Below, one piece after another: positions 52,938 through 61,733 of a stretch of 64,000 nt of DNA. Source of the stretch: Pseudomonas aestuarii (GTDB lineage: Bacteria > Pseudomonadota > Gammaproteobacteria > Pseudomonadales > Pseudomonadaceae); assembly GCF_027988105.1 (NCBI RefSeq), contig NZ_JAQJZJ010000012.1, positions 1-64,000 on the forward strand, read 5' to 3'. The first letter of the stretch is position 1. Every line of letters starts with the position of its first letter. The notes under the pieces were generated by a model. The model saw nothing but the letters and a program-made list of their open reading frames with translations, was not told the DNA's origin and did not search any database. Made by a program: the position numbers and the translations under genes.

Positions 52938-53594
52938 TCAACTCCGCTGGCGCGGCTGCGCGGCGCCTAGCCCCGCATCGCCCAGGCTGTCTTCGCGGTC
53001 AGTCAGGCCCAACCGTTGCTTGAACAGAGCCATGGCGCGGGCGCGATGGCTCAGTTGGTTCTTCTCGACGGGAGACAGTTCGGCGCTGGAGCATTGCCGT
53101 TCTGCGACCCAGAACAGCGGATCGTAACCGAAGCCCTGGTTGCCTCGCGCGGCATGCAGGATGTGCCCGTGCCAGAGTCCCTCGCAGATGATCGGCAGTG
53201 GATCTTCGGCGTGTAGCAGGAGGGCCAGGCAGCAGACGAACTGGGCGCCACGCTGGGCGTCCGGTACGTCTTTCAATGCATCGAGCAGCTTGGCGTTATT
53301 CGCCGCGTCGCCCTGGCCATCGGCGTAACGCGCCGAGTAGATGCCCGGTGCCCCGCCGAGAAAATCCACCGCCAGGCCGGAGTCGTCGGCCAGCGCCGGC
53401 AAGCCCGACACACGTGCGGCATGGCGCGCCTTGAGGATGGCGTTTTCGACGAACGACAAGCCGGTCTCCTCCGGCTCCAGATCACTGAACTCGCCGATCG
53501 AGCGCACGCGTACGGCATTGCCGAGCATGGCCTGGAGTTCCTTGAGTTTGCCGGCGTTATGGCTGGCGAGTACCAGTTCGTTTAGCTGAATCAT
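52938..53594 (-). CDS. rdgB: dITP/XTP pyrophosphatase
   Basis: RdgB hydrolyses non-canonical purine triphosphates such as dITP and XTP. It has the family opening ELVLASHNAGKLKELQ, TGLSFVENAILKARHAA, the metal-binding ADDSGLAVDFLGG, and GYDPLFWV. The 218-residue length is about 20 more than usual because of a C-terminal extension. The start overlaps the stop of the DUF4426 gene by one base (TGATG). Confidence 0.95.
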   Translation of the reverse strand: MIQLNELVLASHNAGKLKELQAMLGNAVRVRSIGEFSDLEPEETGLSFVENAILKARHAARVSGLPALADDSGLAVDFLGGAPGIYSARYADGQGDAANNAKLLDALKDVPDAQRGAQFVCCLALLLHAEDPLPIICEGLWHGHILHAARGNQGFGYDPLFWVAERQCSSAELSPVEKNQLSHRARAMALFKQRLGLTDREDSLGDAGLGAAQPRQRS

Positions 53595-54010
53595 CAGTCG
53601 GGGAAGAGTTCCTGGTTGAAGTCGAGGCTGTGGGTGTTGCCGCCGTCCGCCTGGATACTGATGCTGAAGCGCAGTATCTCCTGTTGCTCGATGGGGAACT
53701 GCGCCAGGTAGTAAATAGCCGCGCCTTCTTTCACCTGCTTGAACTTCAGGTTGTGGGTCTGGCCGAGCAGGTTGCGCATCTCGCCGCTGACGACCGCGGC
53801 GGTTGGTTGGCCGGCCTTGAGTACCGAGATATTCAGCACGCCCTGCTTCTTGCCGCGGCTGAGGCCCACGGCTGCGGCGATCTCCGGTTGCAGGAAGCTG
53901 GAGTTGAAGGCGCTGTAGTGCACGTCCAGGTCACCGAAGCTTTGCTTGCGTTCGGCCAGTGCCGGCAAGCTCAGGCACAGGGCGATAAACAGTAGGGCGA
54001 TGCGACTCAT
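53594..54010 (-). CDS. DUF4426 exported protein
   Basis: This 138-residue protein has a signal peptide (about residues 1-19, ending LPALAE) and a compact domain matching DUF4426 (FGDLDVHYSAFNSSFLQPEIA). The ATG at 54010 has GAGGAG upstream; an earlier in-frame start is less likely. It is translationally coupled to rdgB and follows metW. The function is unknown. Confidence 0.88.
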   Translation of the reverse strand: MSRIALLFIALCLSLPALAERKQSFGDLDVHYSAFNSSFLQPEIAAAVGLSRGKKQGVLNISVLKAGQPTAAVVSGEMRNLLGQTHNLKFKQVKEGAAIYYLAQFPIEQQEILRFSISIQADGGNTHSLDFNQELFPD

Positions 54011-54047
54011 GATGATTCTCCTCAATGGGACCATGTTGCCGGCGAAA

Positions 54048-54650
54048 TCAGTTGGCGCTCGGCCCGCTGATCCGGTAGATGCCTATCTCACCTAAGAGAT
54101 TAGGCCAAATGCGGCTGGCCCAACCGTGCAGATGGTCGCGATCGACCGCCAGGCGGTCCAGTAACCGGGCGTTTTGCGCCAGGCACAGGCGCTCGAAGTC
54201 CGCGAAGGTACAGAAATGGATATTCGGCGTGTTGTACCAGGTGTACGGCAGGAAGTCGGACACCGGCATGCGCCCCTTGCTCGCCAGGTACCAGCGGCAA
54301 CGCCAGTGGGCGAAGTTGGGGAAGGTGATGATGCAGGTCTTGCCGATGCGCAGCATCTCCGCCAGTACCTTGTCCGGGAAGTGCAGGGCCTGCAGCGACT
54401 GGGTCATCACCACCACGTCGAAGCTGTTGCTGGCGAAGTTGCCCAGGCCCTTGTCGAGGTTCTGCTCGATGACATTGACGCCCTTGCGGACGCACTGGGC
54501 GATGTTGTCCGGGTCGATCTCCAGGCCATAACCGCTGACCCCTTTGTGCTCGGCCAGCCAGGCGAGCAGTTCGCCATTGCCGCAACCGAGGTCGAGTACC
54601 CGGCTGCCGGCGGGGATCCAGTCTTGGATGATGTCCAGGTCGGCTCTCAT
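54048..54650 (-). CDS. metW: methionine biosynthesis protein MetW
   Basis: MetW is a methyltransferase-like protein required with MetX for homoserine acylation in pseudomonads. The 200-residue sequence has a SAM-binding VLDLGCGNGELLAWL, GLEIDPDNIAQCV, and ITFPNFAHWRCRWYLASKGRMP. It is seven bases downstream of metX. Confidence 0.95.
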   Translation of the reverse strand: MRADLDIIQDWIPAGSRVLDLGCGNGELLAWLAEHKGVSGYGLEIDPDNIAQCVRKGVNVIEQNLDKGLGNFASNSFDVVVMTQSLQALHFPDKVLAEMLRIGKTCIITFPNFAHWRCRWYLASKGRMPVSDFLPYTWYNTPNIHFCTFADFERLCLAQNARLLDRLAVDRDHLHGWASRIWPNLLGEIGIYRISGPSAN

Positions 54651-54657
54651 GGGTGCC

Positions 54658-55797
54658 TCATATTGCGATTCGGTTCATATAGCTGCTGAACGCCTGCAAG
54701 TAGCGCGGGATCGGGATCAGGAAGGCGTCGTGGCCCTGCGGCGCGTCGATTTCCAGGTAGCAGACGTTCTTGCGTGCGGCGATCAGGGCGTCGACGATCT
54801 CCCGCGAGCGCGCCGGCGAGAAGCGCCAGTCGGTGGTGAAGGACATCACGCAGAAGTCCGCCTGCACCCCGGCCAGGGTTTGGGCCAGATTGCCGTCGAA
54901 CGCCGCCGCCGGGTCGAAATAATCCAGGGCCTTGGTCATCAGCAGGTAGGTGTTGGCGTCGAAGCGCCCGGAGAACTCCTCGCCCTGGTAGCGCAGGTAG
55001 CTCTCGACCTGGAACTCGACGCTGTGGAAGTCGTAGTTGAGCTTTTCGCTCTTCAGGCCGCGGCCGAATTTCTCGCCCATGGCATCGTCCGACAGGTAGG
55101 TGATGTGGCCAACCATGCGTGCCAACATCAGGCCGCGCTTGGGGATCACCCCGCGCTCCTGGAAGTGCCCACCGTAGAATTCCGGGTCGGTGAGGATGGC
55201 CTGGCGCGCCACTTCGTTGAAGGCGATGTTCTGTGCCGACAGCTTGGGCGCCGAGGCGATCGCCAGGCAGTGACGGATACGCTCGGGGTAGCTGATGGCC
55301 CACTGCATGGCCTGCATGCCGCCGAGACTGCCGCCGACCACCGCGGCCCACTGGCCGACGCCGAGGGCGTCGGCCAGGCGCGCCTGGCTGTGCACCCAGT
55401 CTTCCACGGTCATCACCGGGAAGTCCGCGCCAAAGGGTTTGCCGGTGGCCGGGTTGAGGCTGGAGGGGCCGGTCGAGCCGTTGCAGCCGCCGAGGTTGTT
55501 GAGGCTGACGACGAAGAACTTGTTGGTGTCGATCGGCTTGCCGGGGCCGATGCAGCTGTCCCACCAGCCGGGCTTGCGCTCATCCGCGCTGTGGTAGCCG
55601 GCGGCATGGTGATGGCCGGACAGCGCATGGCAGATCAGCACCGCGTTGCTGCACGCGGCATTCAACTCGCCGTAGGTTTCATAGACCAGTTGGTAGTCGG
55701 CCAGGCTGCGTCCGCAGGCGAGCGGCAGGGGGTCGGCAAAATGCAGCACCTGCGGGGTCACCAGGCCAACGGAGTCTTGGGGAAAGGCAGTAGACAT
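54658..55797 (-). CDS. metX: homoserine O-succinyl/acetyltransferase MetX
   Basis: MetX acylates homoserine for methionine synthesis. The 379-residue alpha/beta-hydrolase has the nucleophile elbow GGSLGGMQ, a large set of family motifs (ICHALSGHHHAAG, NNLGGCNGSTGPSS), and the terminal histidine in PQGHDAFLIPI. Pseudomonas MetX-MetW pairs generally use succinyl-CoA, but the acyl donor cannot be read with certainty here. Confidence 0.95.
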   Translation of the reverse strand: MSTAFPQDSVGLVTPQVLHFADPLPLACGRSLADYQLVYETYGELNAACSNAVLICHALSGHHHAAGYHSADERKPGWWDSCIGPGKPIDTNKFFVVSLNNLGGCNGSTGPSSLNPATGKPFGADFPVMTVEDWVHSQARLADALGVGQWAAVVGGSLGGMQAMQWAISYPERIRHCLAIASAPKLSAQNIAFNEVARQAILTDPEFYGGHFQERGVIPKRGLMLARMVGHITYLSDDAMGEKFGRGLKSEKLNYDFHSVEFQVESYLRYQGEEFSGRFDANTYLLMTKALDYFDPAAAFDGNLAQTLAGVQADFCVMSFTTDWRFSPARSREIVDALIAARKNVCYLEIDAPQGHDAFLIPIPRYLQAFSSYMNRIAI

Positions 55798-55901
55798 CGA
55801 CCCTGCTCGCAGTAAAGGAAGTGCCGCAGTCTAAAGAGCGCCGCCGCGGGCGGCAAGCGTGCGGGCGCGCGGACAATCCCTGGCGGCGGCGTTGCCGGCG
55901 C

Positions 55902-57884
55902 TCATTCGCCGACGCTGTGGGGGCGTGCCACGCCGGGCAGGTTGACCACCTTGCCCTGGCGCTGGATCGGCGCGGGAAGGCGCAGGCGGCGCAGCATCTC
56001 GCTGGCCTGGGCCAGTTGCTGTTGCAGTTCGTCGCGATAGCCGGCCAGTTGCTGGCCGCGCTGACGGGTTTGCTGGGTTTGCTGGGCCAGGGCCTTGAGC
56101 CGCAACATATGGCTTTCCAGCAACTGTTTGTGTTCCAGGGTGTGTTGCATCAGCGGCATCAGCGCGTCACTGGCCCACTGCCCGGCCTCGACCCGCAGGC
56201 GCTGGTGCAGGCCGATGACTTGCTGCCCCAGGGTGGCGAAGAAGCGCCTGGTCAGGCTGCGTTGTTCGGTGAGCAGGGTCTTCAGGTGCAGGCGGAACTG
56301 GTCGGCCTGGGTCTGTAGCTGTTTGAGTTCGCGCCGGTAGCGTTTGATGTTGAACTGCGGCGCATCGACGCCTTGCAGCGGATTTTCCTGATTGTGCCGG
56401 TGGTAGATGGCGGCGACCATCTTGTTGGCCGTCTCGGCTTCCTGCCCCAGGCTGTCCAGGTCGTGTTCCACCGAGCGGAAGAAGTGCAGGATCGCCTGGT
56501 TGATGCCCACGGTGGTCCAGCTGCCGGCGAGGTTCTTGCGCACCTTGTTCAGGTGTTCGTCGAGGCGCTCTGCGCGTACGGCGATCTGCAGCAGCTCGCC
56601 TTGACGCTTGAGCAGGCGCTGGTTGGTTTTCAGCCCGAGCAGGCGCTTGTGGTGCTGGCCGTGGTCGTCCTTGGTCTTGGCGGTCAGCTCGAACAGCAAC
56701 TGACCATTGTCGTGCTGGTGATGACTCAGCAGCGCCTGTTGCTCGTTGACCTTGTCCAGGCGCAGGTTGAGCAGATGCTGGCTGCCTTGCAGCAGGGCCA
56801 GCACCTGATTGACCACGCGGTCTTCGATCAGGCGTTCCTTCTGGCTGACGATGCGCTCGCACAGCAGGTCTTCCAGGTTGCGCATCTGGCTGCGGGCCAG
56901 CAGTGCCGGATCCTTGCGTACCTTGGCCAGCAACGCCTGCTTGGCCGACAGCGGCAGCACCTCGTCGGGCTGGATGCCGAGTTGCCTGGCCGTGAGGGTC
57001 TGGATCTGCTCGATGGCGTTCTGCACGAAGGCTTCGCCTGCCAGGTCGTCCCAGAGGATGTCGATCTTGTTGAGCACGGCGAACAGGCTGGACTGGGTGT
57101 CGTCGTCGAGCTGGCGAATATGCTGCTGCCAGACCGCGAGGTCGCTGGCGGTCACCCCGGTGTCGGCGGACAGCAGGAAGATGATCGCCTGGACGCTGGG
57201 CAGCATCGACAGGGTCAGTTCCGGTTCGCTGCCCAGGGCATTCAGGCCGGGGGTGTCGAGGATGCGCAGGCCCTGGCGCAGCAGCGGGTGGTCGAAGTTG
57301 ACCATTGCATGGCGCCAGGCTGGCACCAGCACCTGGCCGGATTTTCCGGTGCTTTCCAGGGTGTCGGGGTGAAAGCCCAGCTGGATCGCCTGCTCGACCG
57401 GCATGGGCTTGCTCTTTGCCACTTGGGTGAAGGCCTGGATCATGTTGTCCGGGTCGCTGAGGTCCAGCGGGATGTTCACCCAGTGCCGGGGGATCCGCTT
57501 GAACTGGGCGACACTGGCCTCGGTGGCGCGGGTTTCGATCGGCAGCAGGCGGATGTAGGAGTGTTCCGAGCGGGGGTCGAAGAACAGCTCGGTGGGGCAC
57601 ATGGTGGTGCGTCCGGCCTGGGACGGCAGCATGCGCTGGCCATAGGCGGAGAAGAACAGGCTGTTGATCAGTTCGGTCTTGCCACGCGAGAACTCGCCGA
57701 CGAAGGCCAGGGTGATGTGGTCGGTACGCAGCAGTTTGAGGGCGCGTTCGAGTTTGCTGTCCAGCGCCTCGGTGTTGAGTCGGTTGTTGACCAGCCAGCT
57801 GCGGTAGCGCGCGACCTGGCGCATCAGCTTGCGCTTCCAGTCGACGTAGGCGTCGACCTGTTGACTGAGACGTTCCATGCTCAT
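55902..57884 (-). CDS. dynamin-like GTPase
   Basis: This 660-residue protein has a dynamin-type G domain: P-loop GEFSRGKTELINSLFF near residue 64, the switch threonine in RTTMCPTELFFD, DTPGLNALG, and NKIDILWDD. Long coiled coils from about residue 330 to the C-terminus follow (HLLNLRLDKVNEQQALL and many Gln/Leu heptads). There is no obvious membrane paddle or transmembrane helix. Bacterial dynamin-like proteins can remodel or fuse membranes. It is a single-gene unit between metX and the YggU gene. GAGGAA precedes the ATG at 57884. Confidence 0.88.
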   Translation of the reverse strand: MSMERLSQQVDAYVDWKRKLMRQVARYRSWLVNNRLNTEALDSKLERALKLLRTDHITLAFVGEFSRGKTELINSLFFSAYGQRMLPSQAGRTTMCPTELFFDPRSEHSYIRLLPIETRATEASVAQFKRIPRHWVNIPLDLSDPDNMIQAFTQVAKSKPMPVEQAIQLGFHPDTLESTGKSGQVLVPAWRHAMVNFDHPLLRQGLRILDTPGLNALGSEPELTLSMLPSVQAIIFLLSADTGVTASDLAVWQQHIRQLDDDTQSSLFAVLNKIDILWDDLAGEAFVQNAIEQIQTLTARQLGIQPDEVLPLSAKQALLAKVRKDPALLARSQMRNLEDLLCERIVSQKERLIEDRVVNQVLALLQGSQHLLNLRLDKVNEQQALLSHHQHDNGQLLFELTAKTKDDHGQHHKRLLGLKTNQRLLKRQGELLQIAVRAERLDEHLNKVRKNLAGSWTTVGINQAILHFFRSVEHDLDSLGQEAETANKMVAAIYHRHNQENPLQGVDAPQFNIKRYRRELKQLQTQADQFRLHLKTLLTEQRSLTRRFFATLGQQVIGLHQRLRVEAGQWASDALMPLMQHTLEHKQLLESHMLRLKALAQQTQQTRQRGQQLAGYRDELQQQLAQASEMLRRLRLPAPIQRQGKVVNLPGVARPHSVGE

Positions 57885-58037
57885 CCTGGCGTTCCTCTGG
57901 CTAGCGCGGCTTTGCGGCGGTGCGGTTAGCGGCGCGGGTCTGCCCGGCAGCGCATGGCGAGCGCCGCTGCTCTGGGCTGGCGAGCATTATGCGGGGCGAG
58001 CAGGTGGTGTCAATTGGCTAGCAGGTCTGATGGTCGC

Positions 58038-58334
58038 TCAGGCGGGCCGAGCGGTCAGTTCCAGCACCGCGGGCAGCTGCCGCGGCTGCTTGATGCGGAC
58101 GCGCTTCTGGCGGCTTTGCTGGCCGCTTTCCAGGCTGACCTGGCTCTTGCTCACGGCAAAGGCGTCGGCGAGAAAGGCCAGCAGCTTGGCGTTGGCCTTG
58201 CCGTCGACGGGGGGCGCGGTGAGGCGGATTTTCAGCCGCTCACCGTGCAGCCCGGCGAACTCGTCGCAACTGGCTTTGGGCTGCAGGTGGCAATCGAGGA
58301 CCAGGTCCTCGCCGTCCCAGCGATAGAAACTCAT
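58038..58334 (-). CDS. DUF167 (YggU/UPF0235) family protein
   Basis: The 98-residue protein matches DUF167, with LVLDCHLQPKASCDEFAG and the core KIRLTAPPVDGKANAKLLAFLADAF. It is the last gene of the yggS-proC-yggT-yggU operon. The function is unknown. Confidence 0.92.
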   Translation of the reverse strand: MSFYRWDGEDLVLDCHLQPKASCDEFAGLHGERLKIRLTAPPVDGKANAKLLAFLADAFAVSKSQVSLESGQQSRQKRVRIKQPRQLPAVLELTARPA

Positions 58335-58347
58335 CGGGCTCTGGGGG

Positions 58348-58938
58348 TCAGATCGCCAGGCTGAGGCCCCTGAACATGCCGGTCATCACCGCCAGGTTGC
58401 GCACCACCAGCATGTCGATCAGGTTGAGGATCAGGAAGGCCACGATCGGCGACAGGTCCAGCCCGCCCAGGCTCGGCAGAATGCGCCGAATCGGCGCCAG
58501 CAGCGGTTCGCAGATCTGATTGATCAGTTCGGCCGCCGGGTTGTGACTGCCTTGGGCGACCCAGGACAGGATCACGCTGATGATCAGGGCAAAGAAGAAC
58601 ACCTTGATGAACAGGGCGGTGACGCCAATGATCGACCAGACCAGCAGTTGCAGCGGATTGTCGAGGCCATAGCCCATCAGCATCAGGACCAGGGCCATGA
58701 GCACCAATTGCACCAGGATCGCCAGCACCAGCGAGGCCAGGTCGAGTCCGGCGAAACTGGGGATGACCTTGCGCAGGGGTTTGAGCAGCGGGTGGGTGGC
58801 GCGCACGATGAACTGGCTGAGCGGGTTGTAGAAATCGGCCCTCACCAGTTGCAGGATGAAGCGCAGCAGCACGATCAGCAGGTACAGGCTGCCGATGGTT
58901 TGCAGGATATAAACCGCTGCGGTACTCAGTCCGATCAT
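58348..58938 (-). CDS. yggT: YggT family membrane protein
   Basis: The 196-residue protein carries two YGGT repeats, each with two or three membrane helices. The N-terminal half has LVRADFYNPLSQFIVRATHP and PLRKVIPSFAGLDL. The second half repeats this as PAAELINQICEPLLAPIRRILPSLGGLDLSP in shortened form. E. coli YggT is linked to osmotic tolerance. It is 42 bases after proC. Confidence 0.94.
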   Translation of the reverse strand: MIGLSTAAVYILQTIGSLYLLIVLLRFILQLVRADFYNPLSQFIVRATHPLLKPLRKVIPSFAGLDLASLVLAILVQLVLMALVLMLMGYGLDNPLQLLVWSIIGVTALFIKVFFFALIISVILSWVAQGSHNPAAELINQICEPLLAPIRRILPSLGGLDLSPIVAFLILNLIDMLVVRNLAVMTGMFRGLSLAI

Positions 58939-58980
58939 TATTGACTCCTTAATGGTCCATCTGGCGGTGGGCCGAGTGGT

Positions 58981-59814
58981 TTATTGGCCAAGCTGCTCGG
59001 CCAGTTCTGTCGAACGCTGGGCGGCGGCATTCATCGCCTGTTCGACCAGGGCTTCGAAGCCGCCGGCCTGGAAGGTCTTGATTGCCGCTTCGGTGGTGCC
59101 GGCCGGCGAGCTGACACGGCGGCGCAGTTCGCTGGCATCGACATCGCTGGCCACCGCCATACGCGCGGCACCCAGTGCGGTGTGCAGGGTCAGTTGGGCG
59201 GCGGTGTCGCGCGGCAGGCCGAGCTTCTCGCCGGCGGCCGTCATGGCTTCCATCAGCAGGAAGAAATACGCCGGACCGCTGCCGGAGACGGCGGTGACCG
59301 CATCGATCAGCTGTTCTTCATCCAGCCACAGGACCAGGCCGACGGCACCGAGCAACTGTTCCGCCTGCTGGCGCTGCGGCGCCGAAACCAGGCTGTTGGC
59401 ATACAAGCCGCTGACACCCTGGCGCAATAGGGCTGGCGTATTGGGCATGCAGCGGACAATGGCCGGTGCCGCTTGGGCTCCCGCGCCAAGCCAGCGTTCC
59501 AGGCTGGCACAGTTGATGCCGGCCGCGATGGAGACGACCAATTGACCCGCCTCGAGATGGGCGGCCAGATCCAGGCAGACGTCCTTCATCACCTGCGGCT
59601 TGACGGCCAGGACGATTACCGCGCAGCCCTGAATGGCTTCGGCGTTGCTGGCGAAGGTTTCGATGCCGTGTTCGGCACTGATCTTGGCACGTTGTTCGGC
59701 GCCATGATCACTGGCGCGAATGCTGCTGGCGTCGATGCCCTGGGCGAGCAGCCCGCCGATCAGGCTAGCGGCCATATTGCCGGCGCCGATAAACGCAATG
59801 CGGGGGGAAGTCAT
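58981..59814 (-). CDS. proC: pyrroline-5-carboxylate reductase
   Basis: ProC reduces pyrroline-5-carboxylate to proline with NADPH. The 277-residue protein has the Rossmann motif IAFIGAGNMAASLIGGL, VILAVKPQVM, CMPNTPALLRQGVSGLY, and the conserved catalytic region TAVSGSGPAYFFLLMEAMTA. It is part of the operon with yggS and yggT. Confidence 0.97.
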   Translation of the reverse strand: MTSPRIAFIGAGNMAASLIGGLLAQGIDASSIRASDHGAEQRAKISAEHGIETFASNAEAIQGCAVIVLAVKPQVMKDVCLDLAAHLEAGQLVVSIAAGINCASLERWLGAGAQAAPAIVRCMPNTPALLRQGVSGLYANSLVSAPQRQQAEQLLGAVGLVLWLDEEQLIDAVTAVSGSGPAYFFLLMEAMTAAGEKLGLPRDTAAQLTLHTALGAARMAVASDVDASELRRRVSSPAGTTEAAIKTFQAGGFEALVEQAMNAAAQRSTELAEQLGQ

Positions 59815-59853
59815 AAGAGGTTTCCTTATCTATTGAGTCGAGTAGAGCGGTGC

Positions 59854-60534
59854 CTACGCATAGTCGCGCTCGCCAAACAGGGCGGTACCGATGCGCACCC
59901 AGGTCGCCCCTTCGGCAATGGCGGCTTCAAGGTCATGGCTCATGCCCATGGACAGGGTGTCGAGATCCAGGGGCAGCTTGGCCTGCAGTTCAGCCAGGCG
60001 GGCAAAGGCGGCCTGTTGCGTCGCACGGTCATCGCTGGGTTGAGGAATTGTCATCAATCCACGCAGTTTGAGGTTAGGCAGCTGGGTTACCGCCAGGGCC
60101 AACGCCGGCAATTCTTCAGGGCTGCAGCCTGATTTGCTGGCCTCGCCACTGACATTCACCTGCAGGCAGATATTCAGCGCGGGCAAGTGCGGCGGGCGCT
60201 GCGTGGACAGGCGTTCGGCGATCTTCAGGCGTTCCACCGAATGCACCCAGTCGAAATGCTCGGCAAGCGCCCGGGTCTTGTTGGATTGAATGGGGCCGAT
60301 AAAGTGCCAAATCAATGGCAGGTCGCTCAGTTCGCGCTGTTTTTCCAGCGCTTCCTGCAGGTAGTTCTCGCCGAAATCATGCAAGCCGGCAGCACAGGCC
60401 TGGCGAATTGCCGCGGCGGGTTTGGTTTTGCTCACTGCCAGCAAGCCAATCGTTGCACAATCTCGCTCCGAGGCTTGCGCCGCCTCACGGATGCGTGCTC
60501 CGACCTTTGCAATATTCTCTGCTATCGTGGACAT
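59854..60534 (-). CDS. YggS-type pyridoxal-phosphate homeostasis protein
   Basis: The 226-residue TIM-barrel protein binds PLP through the lysine in LLAVSKTKPAAAI near residue 36. Other family motifs are FGENYLQEALEK, WHFIGPIQSNKTR and LSMGMSHDLEAAIAEG. It controls PLP and amino-acid balance in other bacteria. It is the first gene of the yggS-proC-yggT-yggU operon and is divergent from pilT. Confidence 0.95.
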   Translation of the reverse strand: MSTIAENIAKVGARIREAAQASERDCATIGLLAVSKTKPAAAIRQACAAGLHDFGENYLQEALEKQRELSDLPLIWHFIGPIQSNKTRALAEHFDWVHSVERLKIAERLSTQRPPHLPALNICLQVNVSGEASKSGCSPEELPALALAVTQLPNLKLRGLMTIPQPSDDRATQQAAFARLAELQAKLPLDLDTLSMGMSHDLEAAIAEGATWVRIGTALFGERDYA

Positions 60535-60588
60535 TACTTGCGCCAGCCGCCTAGTGTTCGCGGCATTCTACCGTCATTAGGGAGTCCC

Positions 60589-61623
60589 ATGGATATCACT
60601 GAGCTGCTTGCCTTCAGCGCCAAGCAAGGCGCGTCGGACCTGCATCTCTCTGCTGGTCTGCCGCCGATGATTCGGGTCGACGGCGATGTGCGCCGGATCA
60701 ATTTGCCGGCCCTGGATCACAAGCAGGTGCATGCACTGATCTACGACATCATGAATGACAAGCAGCGCAAGGATTTCGAGGAGTTCCTCGAGACCGACTT
60801 CTCCTTCGAAGTGCCTGGTGTCGCTCGCTTTCGGGTCAACGCCTTCAACCAGAACCGTGGTGCCGGTGCGGTGTTTCGCACCATTCCGTCCAAGGTACTG
60901 ACCATGGAAGACCTCGGCATGGGCGAGGTGTTTCGCAAGATCACCGACGTGCCAAGGGGCCTGGTGCTGGTCACCGGGCCAACCGGTTCGGGCAAGTCGA
61001 CCACCCTGGCGGCGATGCTCGATTACCTCAATGGCACCAAATACCAGCACATCCTGACCATCGAAGACCCGATCGAATTCGTCCACGAGTCGAAGAAGTG
61101 CCTGATCAACCAGCGTGAAGTTCACCGCGACACCCTGGGCTTCTCCGAGGCCCTGCGCTCGGCGCTGCGCGAAGACCCGGACATCATCCTGGTCGGCGAA
61201 ATGCGCGACCTGGAGACCATCCGCCTGGCGCTGACCGCCGCGGAGACTGGCCACCTGGTGTTCGGCACCCTGCACACCACCTCGGCGGCGAAAACCATCG
61301 ACCGGGTGGTCGATGTATTCCCGGCCGAAGAAAAATCCATGGTGCGCTCGATGCTTTCCGAATCCTTGCAGGCGGTGATTTCGCAGACCCTGTTGAAGAA
61401 AGTCGGCGGTGGTCGGGTGGCGGCCCATGAAATCATGATTGGCACCCCGGCGATTCGTAACCTGATCCGTGAGGACAAGGTGGCGCAGATGTATTCGTCG
61501 ATCCAGACCGGCGCTTCGCTGGGCATGCAGACCCTGGATGCCTGCCTGAAAGGCCTGGTCGCCAAGGGCCTGGTCACTCGCGAAAATGCGCGGGAAAAAT
61601 CCAAGACCCCGGATAACTTCTGA
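60589..61623 (+). CDS. pilT: type IV pilus retraction ATPase PilT
   Basis: PilT is the hexameric ATPase that retracts type IV pili. The 344-residue length is normal. Motifs are Walker A GPTGSGKSTTLAAML near residue 137, the Asp box TIEDPIEF, Walker B PDIILVGEMRD, the His box GHLVFGTLHTTSA, and the C-terminal AIRNLIRE essential for retraction. The ATG at 60589 follows GGAG; a longer frame upstream overlaps yggS and is not coding. Confidence 0.98.
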   Translation: MDITELLAFSAKQGASDLHLSAGLPPMIRVDGDVRRINLPALDHKQVHALIYDIMNDKQRKDFEEFLETDFSFEVPGVARFRVNAFNQNRGAGAVFRTIPSKVLTMEDLGMGEVFRKITDVPRGLVLVTGPTGSGKSTTLAAMLDYLNGTKYQHILTIEDPIEFVHESKKCLINQREVHRDTLGFSEALRSALREDPDIILVGEMRDLETIRLALTAAETGHLVFGTLHTTSAAKTIDRVVDVFPAEEKSMVRSMLSESLQAVISQTLLKKVGGGRVAAHEIMIGTPAIRNLIREDKVAQMYSSIQTGASLGMQTLDACLKGLVAKGLVTRENAREKSKTPDNF

Positions 61624-61733
61624 TTCGTATCTGGCCAGCCGCGAGGCTGGCCGAGACCCAGATCGCTGGTGAGGCACGCGCCCCAGGGGCTGGAGGTTGG
61701 CTAAGCGCGTGACAGTGATGGGCGAGACAACGC

